DNA from: DMER64 sp049652385
Lineage (GTDB): Bacteria > Bacteroidota > Bacteroidia > Bacteroidales > UBA932
NCBI GenBank assembly: GCA_049652385.1
Contig: JBASDX010000006.1
Span: forward strand, 62,001-126,000
Direction: 5' to 3'
DNA: 64,000 nucleotides
Made by a program: the position numbers and the translations under genes. This document shows positions 50,858-58,553 of this stretch, piece after piece. The notes below the pieces were generated by a model. It did no database searches and was not told where the DNA came from. It was given only the letters and a program-made list of their open reading frames with translations. How positions within the stretch are numbered: position 1 is the first letter of the stretch; each line of letters begins with the position of its first letter.

Positions 50858-51509
50858 CAGAAAGCACACATATATCATACATGCCGCAGGAATAGCCGGA
50901 ATTATTTTGCTGCTGCTTATCAGGCTGTCTGTAAAATTTGCACCCGGTACGCATAAGAGTGAAACTTCCTTTTCAACTTATCTACCTGAAAAAGACACGG
51001 TTTCGTTAACCAAAAAGACGGTGACGGCAACCGCTCCCTCCGACAAAAAAGATATCCTGTCTGTTCCCGACAGTACTCCTTCAAAAAAGAGCACGTACAA
51101 GCCGTACACTCCTGTGAAAACGGAACTGAATACGGCTGACAGTGCAGATTTGGTAATGCTCTACGGTATAGGACCTTATTATGCTCAAAAAATACTCGAA
51201 TACAGACAAAAGCTGGGTGGTTATGCCATTCCTGAACAATTGCTGGAAATAAAAGGTATTGACGAGGAGCGGTTGAAAGGATTTTCCCACAAAATATTTG
51301 CTGATTCCACCCTTATCCGGAAAATGGATGTAAAAACGGCAGAAGAAAGCCAACTGGCCGATCATATATATATTGGAAAATATCTGGCCAGATGTATTGT
51401 CCTGTACAGGGAAGCAGCACATCCCGATTCTTGTTCCATAGCGCATCTGGTGCGTGACGGCATCCTTACGGAAGAACAAGGACGCAGGATAAGTTGGTAT
51501 CTTCATTAA
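50838..51509 (+). CDS. ComEA-like protein with two helix-hairpin-helix modules
   Basis: 223 aa. N-terminal membrane anchor (about 10-32), a Ser/Thr/Lys-rich linker, then two HhH-type segments. The first is ELNTADSADLVMLYGIGPYYAQKIL (about 93-117) with GIG at the turn; the second, weaker, is HIYIGKYLARCIVLYREAAHP (about 175-195) ending in LTEEQGRRISWYL. ComEA binds incoming double-stranded DNA in the periplasm during transformation. A DNA-binding role is likely from the fold; competence is inference. Overlaps rsmI by 20 bp. Confidence 0.78.
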   Translation: MKKQNNSRKHTYIIHAAGIAGIILLLLIRLSVKFAPGTHKSETSFSTYLPEKDTVSLTKKTVTATAPSDKKDILSVPDSTPSKKSTYKPYTPVKTELNTADSADLVMLYGIGPYYAQKILEYRQKLGGYAIPEQLLEIKGIDEERLKGFSHKIFADSTLIRKMDVKTAEESQLADHIYIGKYLARCIVLYREAAHPDSCSIAHLVRDGILTEEQGRRISWYLH

Positions 51510-51522
51510 ACGTGTTTTTTTC

Positions 51523-51530
51523 TATATTTG
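51523..51530 (+). promoter_or_regulatory. -7 box of the NatA-like ATPase gene, 4 nt before the ATG
   Basis: TATATTTG, then TTTC, then the ATG at 51535. The transcript would begin at or within a few bases of the start codon. No -33 TTTG at usual spacing. Confidence 0.5.
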
Positions 51531-51534
51531 TTTC

Positions 51535-52461
51535 ATGAATATTCTTTCTACTAAAAATGTAGTCAAAAGCTTTGAAGGACACCTGGCTTTGGACAAAGTC
51601 AGCATAGACGTTCCTAAAGGAAAAGTATTTGGACTTTTAGGACCCAACGGAGCCGGGAAAACCACATTGTTACGCATTGTAAACCAGATTACGGCTCCCG
51701 ATTCCGGTACTGTTTTTTTTGATGGACATCCTTTGGAAGCCAACGATGTTTTCAGCATCGGTTACCTTCCCGAAGAGCGAGGGCTTTACAAAAAAATGAA
51801 AATCGGTGACCAGGCCATGTACCTGGCCAGATTAAAAGGTATGTCGCATGCAGATGCTTTATCGAGCCTGAAAGCCTGGTTTACCCGTTTTGAGATACAA
51901 GCCTGGTGGAACAAAAAAATCACCGAACTTTCCAAAGGCATGGCCCAGAAGGTGCAGTTTGTCACCACGGTGATGCACAATCCCAAATTGTTGATCCTGG
52001 ATGAACCTTTCAGCGGCTTTGATCCCATCAACGTAGAACTGATAGGAAAAGAAATCTTGCGCCTCAAAGAAAATGGTACTTCTATCATTCTCTCTACACA
52101 CAATATGGAATCTGTGGAAGCCATGTGTGACGCCATTGCCCTAATAGATAACGCCCGCCTTGTTGTAGCAGGAGACCTGAATGAAATCAGAAGGGTTCAT
52201 GGTGATAACCACCTGGAGATACTATATCGGGCAACGGAACCTCTCTCGGCCGGGTTATCTGTCCAATTTCCTTTTTCCATCATCTCCAACGGGAAAAAAG
52301 ACGGATTGTTTCAAACCGTCATAGCACCCAAGGCAGGATACAGTACCAATCAAATACTGGAACATCTTTTTCCGTATATAAGCCTTGTAGGAGTCAGTGA
52401 AATCATTCCGAGCATGCGTGATATCTTCATCAAACTTGTTAACAAAAAAGGAGGAAAGTAA
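51535..52461 (+). CDS. ABC transporter ATP-binding protein (NatA/YhaQ type)
   Basis: 308 aa. Walker A GPNGAGKTTLLRIV, Q-loop region GYLPEERGLYKKMKIGDQ, signature ELSKGMAQKVQF, Walker B LLILDEPFSGFDPINVE and H-loop STHNMESVEAMCD. The non-standard SKGM signature and the GYLPEERGLY segment are typical of the NatA/YhaQ/EcsA-like branch. A C-terminal ~85-residue domain follows. The permease starts directly after its stop, behind GGAGGAAAG. Likely exports sodium, lipids or small toxic compounds; substrate unknown. Confidence 0.9.
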   Translation: MNILSTKNVVKSFEGHLALDKVSIDVPKGKVFGLLGPNGAGKTTLLRIVNQITAPDSGTVFFDGHPLEANDVFSIGYLPEERGLYKKMKIGDQAMYLARLKGMSHADALSSLKAWFTRFEIQAWWNKKITELSKGMAQKVQFVTTVMHNPKLLILDEPFSGFDPINVELIGKEILRLKENGTSIILSTHNMESVEAMCDAIALIDNARLVVAGDLNEIRRVHGDNHLEILYRATEPLSAGLSVQFPFSIISNGKKDGLFQTVIAPKAGYSTNQILEHLFPYISLVGVSEIIPSMRDIFIKLVNKKGGK

Positions 52462-53802
52462 ATGAATTTTAAGAAAATCAATCTGATTGTCAGACGGGAA
52501 TTCATTATCCGCGTGAGGAAAAAATCATTCCTCATTGCCACTTTCCTTACCCCTGTTTTTATGGCTGCCATCATTACAGTCCCCATGATTATGGCTACTG
52601 TGAAGGATACACGGGAAAAAGTAGTGGAAGTGCTGGATCCCTCCGGCATAGGAAAAACCGTATTGGAAGACCAGACGTATTTCCGTTTCCGTTTTCAGGA
52701 AGAAGGAGATTTGGAAAAAATCAGACAAACGTTTGATGCAGGCAACCTTCATGCCGTTTGCGTAATAGATTATAAAGAAAACAATAGCCCGGAAATCAAA
52801 ATGTACAGTACGGGACAAATTGATAACGACATTCAACGGTATGTGTCAGGCCAAATCAGCCGGGAGGTTGAGAAACGCAAGCTAGCCTCTTACAACATCC
52901 CTCAACTACAGGAAATCATTGAAGACATCAAAACTACCGTGCCCGTTAAAGTGTATACATGGACAGAAGAAGGCGACGAAAAAGAGATCATTACAGAAGT
53001 CTACATGGCCATAGCTTATTTGAGCAGCTTCCTTATCTACATGTTTATATTTATGTACGGTTCTATGGTTATCAGGGGTGTCATTGAAGAAAAGACCAAC
53101 CGCATTGTAGAAGTCATTATCTCATCTGTCAAACCGGTGGAGCTTATGCTCGGGAAAATCATAGGAGTGGCATTTGTTGCCTTATTGCAATTCTTACTGT
53201 GGATTGTATTGACAGGTCTTATCTTTTTTATTGTAATGGTCGTCATCGGATCGGGCACCCTTGCGGAAGCACAACAAGCAGCTCCTCATATACAAGGAGG
53301 TATCTCCGGGGCCATTGCTTCCTTTGATACGGGAGACGGTTTGTTGACAGGCATAGCAAATACTTTGTCTCAATTGCAAACAGGAAAATTTCTGCTAAGT
53401 TTCTGCTTGTACTTCATTGGTGGATATCTTATGTACGCATCGATGTTTGCAGCTATAGGTTCCGTATCCGATGCAGAAACGGACACACAGCAATTCCAGC
53501 TGCCTATTACCATTCCTCTTATCCTGGGTCTTTTCATCATGATGCATACGTTCCAACACCCGGATAGTTCGCTTTCTATATGGGCTTCCCTCATACCTTT
53601 TACTTCTCCGATGATTATGCTGGCCCGGCTTCCTTTTGGAGGCGTACCGCTATGGCAGCTGCTTGCTTCGCTCGTATTGCTCTATCTTACTTTTTTTGCT
53701 ATTGTACATTTTTCCGCCAAAATATACAGAGTGGGCATCCTTATGTACGGAAAAAAAATAACATGGAAAGAATTATGGAAATGGATGAAATACAGAAATT
53801 AA
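52462..53802 (+). CDS. ABC-2 type permease (NatB/YhaP family)
   Basis: 446 aa. First membrane helix at about 23-45 (FLIATFLTPVFMAAIITVPMI), a large extracytoplasmic domain up to about 175, then five to six helices: ending with YRVGILMYGKKITWKELWKW. The segment VIRGVIEEKTNRIVEVIISSVKPVELMLGKIIG is the typical coupling helix of ABC-2 permeases. It partners the ATPase gene immediately upstream. The following gene starts inside its last ten codons. Confidence 0.9.
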   Translation: MNFKKINLIVRREFIIRVRKKSFLIATFLTPVFMAAIITVPMIMATVKDTREKVVEVLDPSGIGKTVLEDQTYFRFRFQEEGDLEKIRQTFDAGNLHAVCVIDYKENNSPEIKMYSTGQIDNDIQRYVSGQISREVEKRKLASYNIPQLQEIIEDIKTTVPVKVYTWTEEGDEKEIITEVYMAIAYLSSFLIYMFIFMYGSMVIRGVIEEKTNRIVEVIISSVKPVELMLGKIIGVAFVALLQFLLWIVLTGLIFFIVMVVIGSGTLAEAQQAAPHIQGGISGAIASFDTGDGLLTGIANTLSQLQTGKFLLSFCLYFIGGYLMYASMFAAIGSVSDAETDTQQFQLPITIPLILGLFIMMHTFQHPDSSLSIWASLIPFTSPMIMLARLPFGGVPLWQLLASLVLLYLTFFAIVHFSAKIYRVGILMYGKKITWKELWKWMKYRN

Positions 53803-54563
53803 CAACAAAATATATACTGGCAGCCATTTTCCTTTTGGGATTTGGACTTGTTATTTCAAGTGCTCAAACCATAAAGACACAGCGAATATGGATGGACACC
53901 CTGGAATACAGCCAAAAAGCATCTGAAAGCATTGTCAACCTGATTGGCACGTACAGCCCTCAAATGCATGAGAAAATGAACAAAGTGGTTGGTTATACTA
54001 CGCAAGCTATGTATTCCTACGCACCGGAGAGTCCTCTGTCCAATATGGCAGCTGATGCTTTGCTGGCCATATCCAGAAGGCATTATGGTCTTGACAAGGT
54101 AGACTTTGCTCTTACCAATTTTGGAGGTATCCGTACATTTTTTCCCAAAGGTGAACTGACCCTTTATTACGTATACGCAGCCTTTCCTTTTGAAAACTCC
54201 CTTGTACTCGTTTCACTCCCGGGAAAACACGTCATAGAATTGTTTGACAATATGGCTTCAAACCGGGTTGAAGCCCTGTCCGGTGTAAAATTAGTCATTG
54301 AAGAAGGAAAAGTTACAACATTGTTCATCAACGGGCAGCCTGTGGATGAAAAGAAAACGTATAATATAGCTACTATTGACTTTCTGTTGGGTGGAGGAGA
54401 CAGAATGACGGTTCTTTCAAAAAATATTGGAACGGACTATTCCGGTATTACCTTAAGAGATGTTATGTTGCAGTACATTACTGCATTCTACGAAAAAGGA
54501 GAACCCATCCCGGCCAAAACGGATAAACGTGTAGTAGTAATCCAAAAAGATGATGCATCATGA
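53775..54563 (+). CDS. 5'-nucleotidase C-terminal domain protein
   Basis: About 262 aa from ATG 53775. Signal peptide (KYILAAIFLLGFGLVISSAQ) then a 5'-nucleotidase C-terminal substrate-binding domain: ESPLSNMAADALLAI, FALTNFGGIRTFFPKGELT, YAAFPFENSLVLVSLPGKHV and YNIATIDFLLGGGDRM. It lacks the N-terminal metallophosphatase domain, which is the next gene, so together they look like a two-gene UshA-type nucleotidase in reversed order. Start uncertain: ATG 53763, 53775 and 53781 are in frame, all inside the permease gene. Stop overlaps the next gene (ATGA). Confidence 0.85.
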   Translation: MEMDEIQKLTTKYILAAIFLLGFGLVISSAQTIKTQRIWMDTLEYSQKASESIVNLIGTYSPQMHEKMNKVVGYTTQAMYSYAPESPLSNMAADALLAISRRHYGLDKVDFALTNFGGIRTFFPKGELTLYYVYAAFPFENSLVLVSLPGKHVIELFDNMASNRVEALSGVKLVIEEGKVTTLFINGQPVDEKKTYNIATIDFLLGGGDRMTVLSKNIGTDYSGITLRDVMLQYITAFYEKGEPIPAKTDKRVVVIQKDDAS

Positions 54564-55369
54564 AAAATTATCCCGTACTTATACTGGCAACTTGTTTACT
54601 GCTGGTTTTTACTTTACCGACATCTGCCCAGGACTTAGTAATCATCCATACAAATGATTTTCACAGCCAGATAGAACCCTTTACTACCGGCCGCCATGCC
54701 GGCGCAGGAGGTCTGAAAAGTTTATCGGGGTATTTGGAAGAAACAAGGAAAGAGCATCCGGATGTGCTCTACCTGGATGCAGGTGATTACAACCAAGGCA
54801 CTCCTTATTTCAACTTGTTTGACGGCCAGGTAGAGATAGACGCCATGAATGCCCTGGGACTTTATGCGACGACATTGGGAAACCACGAATTTGACAACGG
54901 CCTGGAAGATCTGGTGCGGAGGCTTAAAATGGCAAAATACCATACGCTGTGTGCCAATTACCATATCCGGTACCGGCCTTTGCGTAGAATTGTTAAACCT
55001 TATGTCATCTACAAAACAGAAACCAGGAAAATAGGTATTATTGGATTGACTATCAATCTGAATGGGCTGACATCAGGAGAAGTGTTGCAAAAAATGCATT
55101 ACAAAGACCCGATAGAAACGGCCAACCGCCTGGCCAAAAAACTGAAAAAGCGCGGTTGCGATATGGTTATTTGCCTTACCCATCTGGGGGTTAAAAAAGA
55201 TGTACAATTAGCAGAAAAATCACAGAATATTGACCTTATCATTGGAGGACATTCTCATACCTTCATGGAAGAGCCTATGATTGAACAAAACCTGGATGGC
55301 AAAGACGTCGTCATCATACAGACAGGAGCACAAGGTGTTTATGCAGGAAGAATAGATATTCATTTTTAA
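54560..55369 (+). CDS. 5'-nucleotidase metallophosphatase domain protein
   Basis: 269 aa. Signal peptide MKNYPVLILATCLLLVFTLPTSAQ, then a calcineurin-like phosphoesterase fold with metal ligands in VIIHTNDFHSQ, LYLDAGDYNQG, TTLGNHEFDNG, CLTHLG and IIGGHSHTF. It matches the N-terminal half of UshA-like 5'-nucleotidases and ends where the C-terminal domain would begin. The partner domain is encoded just upstream with its own signal peptide, so the halves are separately exported and may associate. tdk starts 10 bp after its stop, linking nucleotide breakdown and salvage. Confidence 0.88.
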   Translation: MKNYPVLILATCLLLVFTLPTSAQDLVIIHTNDFHSQIEPFTTGRHAGAGGLKSLSGYLEETRKEHPDVLYLDAGDYNQGTPYFNLFDGQVEIDAMNALGLYATTLGNHEFDNGLEDLVRRLKMAKYHTLCANYHIRYRPLRRIVKPYVIYKTETRKIGIIGLTINLNGLTSGEVLQKMHYKDPIETANRLAKKLKKRGCDMVICLTHLGVKKDVQLAEKSQNIDLIIGGHSHTFMEEPMIEQNLDGKDVVIIQTGAQGVYAGRIDIHF

Positions 55370-55379
55370 GATAACGGGT

Positions 55380-55967
55380 ATGTTTCTGGAAACTCAGAAA
55401 AAAAGCGGAAGAATAGAAGTCATTTGCGGTTCTATGTTTTCCGGTAAAACAGAAGAACTGATCCGCAGACTCAAAAGAGCTCGTTTTGCCAACCAGAAAG
55501 TAGAGATTTTTAAACCTCGTATTGACAAACGTTACTCCGGAGAAGAAGTGGTGTCTCATGACCAGCACTCCATACCTTCCACACCTGTAGATTCGGCAGA
55601 AAGTATATTGTTAATGGCCAACAATGCCGATGTGGTTGCTATTGACGAAGCGCAATTTTTTGAACAAAATTTGGTACGTGTCTGCCAAGTATTGGCGAAC
55701 AGCGGGATACGGGTAATTGTTGCCGGATTGGATATGGATTTTCAGGGGAACCCTTTTGGTCCCATGCCTCACTTGATGGCTGTAGCGGAACACATCACTA
55801 AAGTACATGCCATTTGCGTACGATGCGGAGATCCGGCCCAATATTCCCACAGACTGAGTGACAGTACCCGGTTGGTTGAACTGGGAGAAAAAGATATTTA
55901 TGAACCTTTATGCAGACATTGCTACAACCTGACAACACATGAACGAAAATCTATTTACACACCTTGA
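55380..55967 (+). CDS. tdk: Thymidine kinase
   Basis: 195 aa. Phosphorylates thymidine in the salvage pathway. P-loop CGSMFSGKTEELIRRLK, FKPRIDKRY, VVAIDEAQFFEQ, the lasso-region GLDMDFQGNPFGPMP, and a structural zinc site made of CVRCGDPAQYS and CRHCY. The 3' end overlaps alr by 29 bp, an unusually long overlap for the window. Confidence 0.96.
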   Translation: MFLETQKKSGRIEVICGSMFSGKTEELIRRLKRARFANQKVEIFKPRIDKRYSGEEVVSHDQHSIPSTPVDSAESILLMANNADVVAIDEAQFFEQNLVRVCQVLANSGIRVIVAGLDMDFQGNPFGPMPHLMAVAEHITKVHAICVRCGDPAQYSHRLSDSTRLVELGEKDIYEPLCRHCYNLTTHERKSIYTP

Positions 55968-57045
55968 GGTTAACATACCCAACATAACACACAATTTGCG
56001 TTATTTCCGTTCTTTTTTGAAAAAAGATACAAAAACCCTCATTCTTGTCAAAGCCAACGGTTATGGCCACGGGACAGGAGAATTTTCATTGATATTGGAG
56101 GAAATGGGAGTAGACTACCTGGCGGTTGCCCCTGCTGTAGAAGGTATAACCATAAAAAAAGCAGGCGTAACCATACCTGTTATCGTATTATCTCCATCCC
56201 CGGAAGAATATCCCTTATTGATACAGCACGGCTTAGAACCCAGTTTGCCATGCCTGGAATCTTTTTTGCGATTTGTGAAAGATGCAGAAAGCATGGGAAA
56301 GACTGAATATCCGGTACATATAAAATTAGATACCGGTATGCACCGTCTGGGATTTGAGAAACAAGAGCTGGAAGCTTTGGCTGCTTATCTTCCTGATGCA
56401 AAATCGGTAAAAATAGCTTCTGTTTTCTCACATTTTGCCGCCTCCCCTGCCCCTGAACACGACGATTACTCAAAATTGCAAATAGCTCTTTTTGAAGAAT
56501 TGTCTTCTTATCTTTTGAAACAACTTAATTACAAGCCGCTCCGACACTTGCTCAATTCTCCGGGTATTGAACGTTTTGCCAAAGAAGCAGAATACGATAT
56601 GGTCAGATTGGGGATTGGGTTATACGGCATGTCCTGCATAAATAACAACTTGTTAAAACCCTCAGCTTATTTGAGAACTCCCGTTTTACAAGTAAAAACA
56701 CTCGCTCCGGGAGATACTGTGGGGTACTCCAGGGCAGGAGTCGTTAAAGAGAAACCGGCGCGCATAGCCACATTGGCGATTGGATATGCAGATGGGGTAA
56801 ACAGACATTTGAGCGGTGGCAAAGCCCGGTTTTCCGTCAACGGACACAGAGTTCCGACCATTGGAAATGTATGCATGGATATGTGTATGATTGACGTGAC
56901 AGGTATTGATGTCAAGCCGGGTGATATGGTTACCGTTTTTGGAGAAGATCCTACGATTTTTGAACTGGCCGATATCCTCGAAACCATTCCGTACGAAATT
57001 CTTACTTCAGTAGCTCATCGTGTACCGCGTATCTACAAAAAGTAA
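55939..57045 (+). CDS. alr: Alanine racemase
   Basis: 368 aa. PLP enzyme producing D-alanine for peptidoglycan. PLP lysine in ILVKANGYGHG, the second catalytic tyrosine in GYSRAGVVKEKP, and VCMDMCMIDVTGIDVKPGD in the C-terminal barrel. Stand-alone, not fused to MurF as in some Bacteroidota. It overlaps tdk by 29 bp and ends next to the convergent holA stop. MurF and Ddl, the consumers of D-alanine, are not in this window. Confidence 0.96.
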   Translation: MNENLFTHLEVNIPNITHNLRYFRSFLKKDTKTLILVKANGYGHGTGEFSLILEEMGVDYLAVAPAVEGITIKKAGVTIPVIVLSPSPEEYPLLIQHGLEPSLPCLESFLRFVKDAESMGKTEYPVHIKLDTGMHRLGFEKQELEALAAYLPDAKSVKIASVFSHFAASPAPEHDDYSKLQIALFEELSSYLLKQLNYKPLRHLLNSPGIERFAKEAEYDMVRLGIGLYGMSCINNNLLKPSAYLRTPVLQVKTLAPGDTVGYSRAGVVKEKPARIATLAIGYADGVNRHLSGGKARFSVNGHRVPTIGNVCMDMCMIDVTGIDVKPGDMVTVFGEDPTIFELADILETIPYEILTSVAHRVPRIYKK

Positions 57046-58092
57046 TCAAGCCATCATTCTGCAAATCATTTCCGTCAGCAATCCACCATCCGTGGCACTG
57101 CCTCTTTCGGAAGATTTGTACAAACTGTCGTAATGGCAAAGAATTTTTACAGCTTTGACGGTACGGTCAAAAGTAAAATAATGCGCGGCTTGGACCAATT
57201 CTTTCAGAAAATAAGCATTGGTAATTTTCATTTTTTCCCCAATTGCCTGATCGGATAATGCAGGATTTTCCATTTTCAGCGTATGAAATTTTAAGATTCT
57301 GGAAAATTGGGTATACAAAAGACTGATGAGCATGACAAGCGGATACTTCTTGACGTTTTCTGCAAAATATTGTACTATTGGCTGCACTTTGGCAAAATTT
57401 CCTTCTGTCATATAAGTAAACAGCAAGAAAGGACTGAAATCCCTGTTGATGCCTACAGATTTTTCCACCATATCTGTAGTAACCAACCAGGTATTTTCGG
57501 GAGCCAAAACAAACAGCTTCTCTATCTCCATAGCTACCCGCTGTAAATCTGTTCCTAAAAATTCTGCCATAAGACGGGCTGCCTGAGGCTCAATTCTTGT
57601 ATTTCTTTCTTGCATATATTGTGTAATCCAATCCGGCATCTGATAATCGCGAGGTGCAACAGACTCCAGAATTTCACAATGCTTTTGTGCCGTTTTCCAA
57701 AATTCTGTTCTCTTGTCCAGCGTCTTTCCCATAAAACATAGCACAAGCACGCAAGAAGGATTAACAAATTTCAGATAGGCGGTCAAACTTTCCGAATTCT
57801 TAAGATTTTGCGCTTCTTTCACAAGAATAACCTGCCTTGCTGCCATGACAGGATACCTTCTTGCACTGTCAATAATCTTGTCCACGGTTACTTCTTGCCC
57901 ATAAAAAACCATCTGATTAAACGCTTTTTCTTCTTCCGTCAATGCATGAGAGGCTATATAGTCAGCCACTACATTCACATAAAAAGGCTCTTCTCCCATC
58001 AACAAGTAGCACGGTTTGTATATCCCTGCTTTCAAATCTTTTAAAATCTTTTTGTACGCGTCAGACGTGTCTTTGTAGCTTATTTTAGCCAT
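57046..58092 (-). CDS. holA: DNA polymerase III subunit delta
   Basis: 348 aa. Clamp-opening subunit that works with the dnaX product at 13141-14850. Recognised by the delta-type start ILKDLKAGIYKPCYLLMGEEPFYVNVVADYI, ARRYPVMAARQVILVKEAQNL, and LRYDIQRVAMEIEKL-type helices in the middle; the P-loop is lost, as in the family. It diverges from an HsdR-N-like gene across the palindrome 58097-58114. Its stop abuts that of alr. Confidence 0.94.
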   Translation of the reverse strand: MAKISYKDTSDAYKKILKDLKAGIYKPCYLLMGEEPFYVNVVADYIASHALTEEEKAFNQMVFYGQEVTVDKIIDSARRYPVMAARQVILVKEAQNLKNSESLTAYLKFVNPSCVLVLCFMGKTLDKRTEFWKTAQKHCEILESVAPRDYQMPDWITQYMQERNTRIEPQAARLMAEFLGTDLQRVAMEIEKLFVLAPENTWLVTTDMVEKSVGINRDFSPFLLFTYMTEGNFAKVQPIVQYFAENVKKYPLVMLISLLYTQFSRILKFHTLKMENPALSDQAIGEKMKITNAYFLKELVQAAHYFTFDRTVKAVKILCHYDSLYKSSERGSATDGGLLTEMICRMMA

Positions 58093-58096
58093 ATGA

Positions 58097-58114
58097 CAAA
58101 TTTACATAAATTTG
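58097..58114. promoter_or_regulatory. Symmetrical divergent promoter: palindrome of two -7 boxes
   Basis: CAAATTTA CA TAAATTTG is a perfect 18-bp palindrome. Each arm is a TAAATTTG box, one per strand (58097-58104 minus for holA, 58107-58114 plus for the HsdR-N-like gene). Each box lies 4 nt from its ATG (58092 and 58119). Plus-strand -33 region reads TTTA at 58084-58087; none for holA. RNA polymerase could probably occupy only one direction at a time. Confidence 0.65.
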
Positions 58115-58118
58115 CATA

Positions 58119-58553
58119 ATGAACAGCCCTCCTCAAATCTACTGCATGGTCAGGAAAAAATGGGTCGACCGTACTCCGGAAGAAGAAATTAGGCAGCACA
58201 TGGTAAAATACCTGAATATTACGCGCTATATACCTCTTCATCTCATGGTGTGTGAATATCCCATCGACTACCTGAAACACAGAGCTGATTTGGTGATACA
58301 CGACAGAAAGGGAAAGCCTTTGCTGTTGGCAGAGTTCAAAGCTCCATCTGTGGTCATTAACCATACTGTGATAGCACAAATCAGAAGGTACAACCAACAG
58401 GTACAGGCGCCTTATTTGTTGATAAGCAATGGAGACACAACCTTGTTTTGGAAGTACAGCCAAGACAAAGAGAGCTACGAACCTATGCGTGATATTCCTC
58501 CTTATGAGGACTTGTTAAAAAGCATTGGCCATGAAAGCGCTATTAACACCTGA
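58119..58553 (+). CDS. HsdR N-terminal-like PD-(D/E)XK nuclease domain protein
   Basis: 144 aa. A single domain with the restriction-enzyme fold: RADLVIHDRKGKPLLLAEFKAP holds the Asp and the E-x-K of the nuclease site, followed by QIRRYNQQVQAPYLLISNG with the QxxxY-type motif of HsdR N-terminal domains. There is no helicase or methylase, so it is not a restriction system. The gene sits beside holA and overlaps cca by 23 bp. I recall it as a common solo gene next to holA in Bacteroidota, which suggests a DNA repair or replication role; function unknown. Confidence 0.8.
   Translation: MNSPPQIYCMVRKKWVDRTPEEEIRQHMVKYLNITRYIPLHLMVCEYPIDYLKHRADLVIHDRKGKPLLLAEFKAPSVVINHTVIAQIRRYNQQVQAPYLLISNGDTTLFWKYSQDKESYEPMRDIPPYEDLLKSIGHESAINT

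Noticed and set aside
53775..55369. Frameshifted 5'-nucleotidase pseudogene
   Set aside because: The halves are in reversed order and each has its own signal peptide, so they are intact separate genes.
58119..58553. Remnant of a type I restriction system
   Set aside because: No neighbouring hsdM, hsdS or helicase fragments; the domain is complete with an intact nuclease site.
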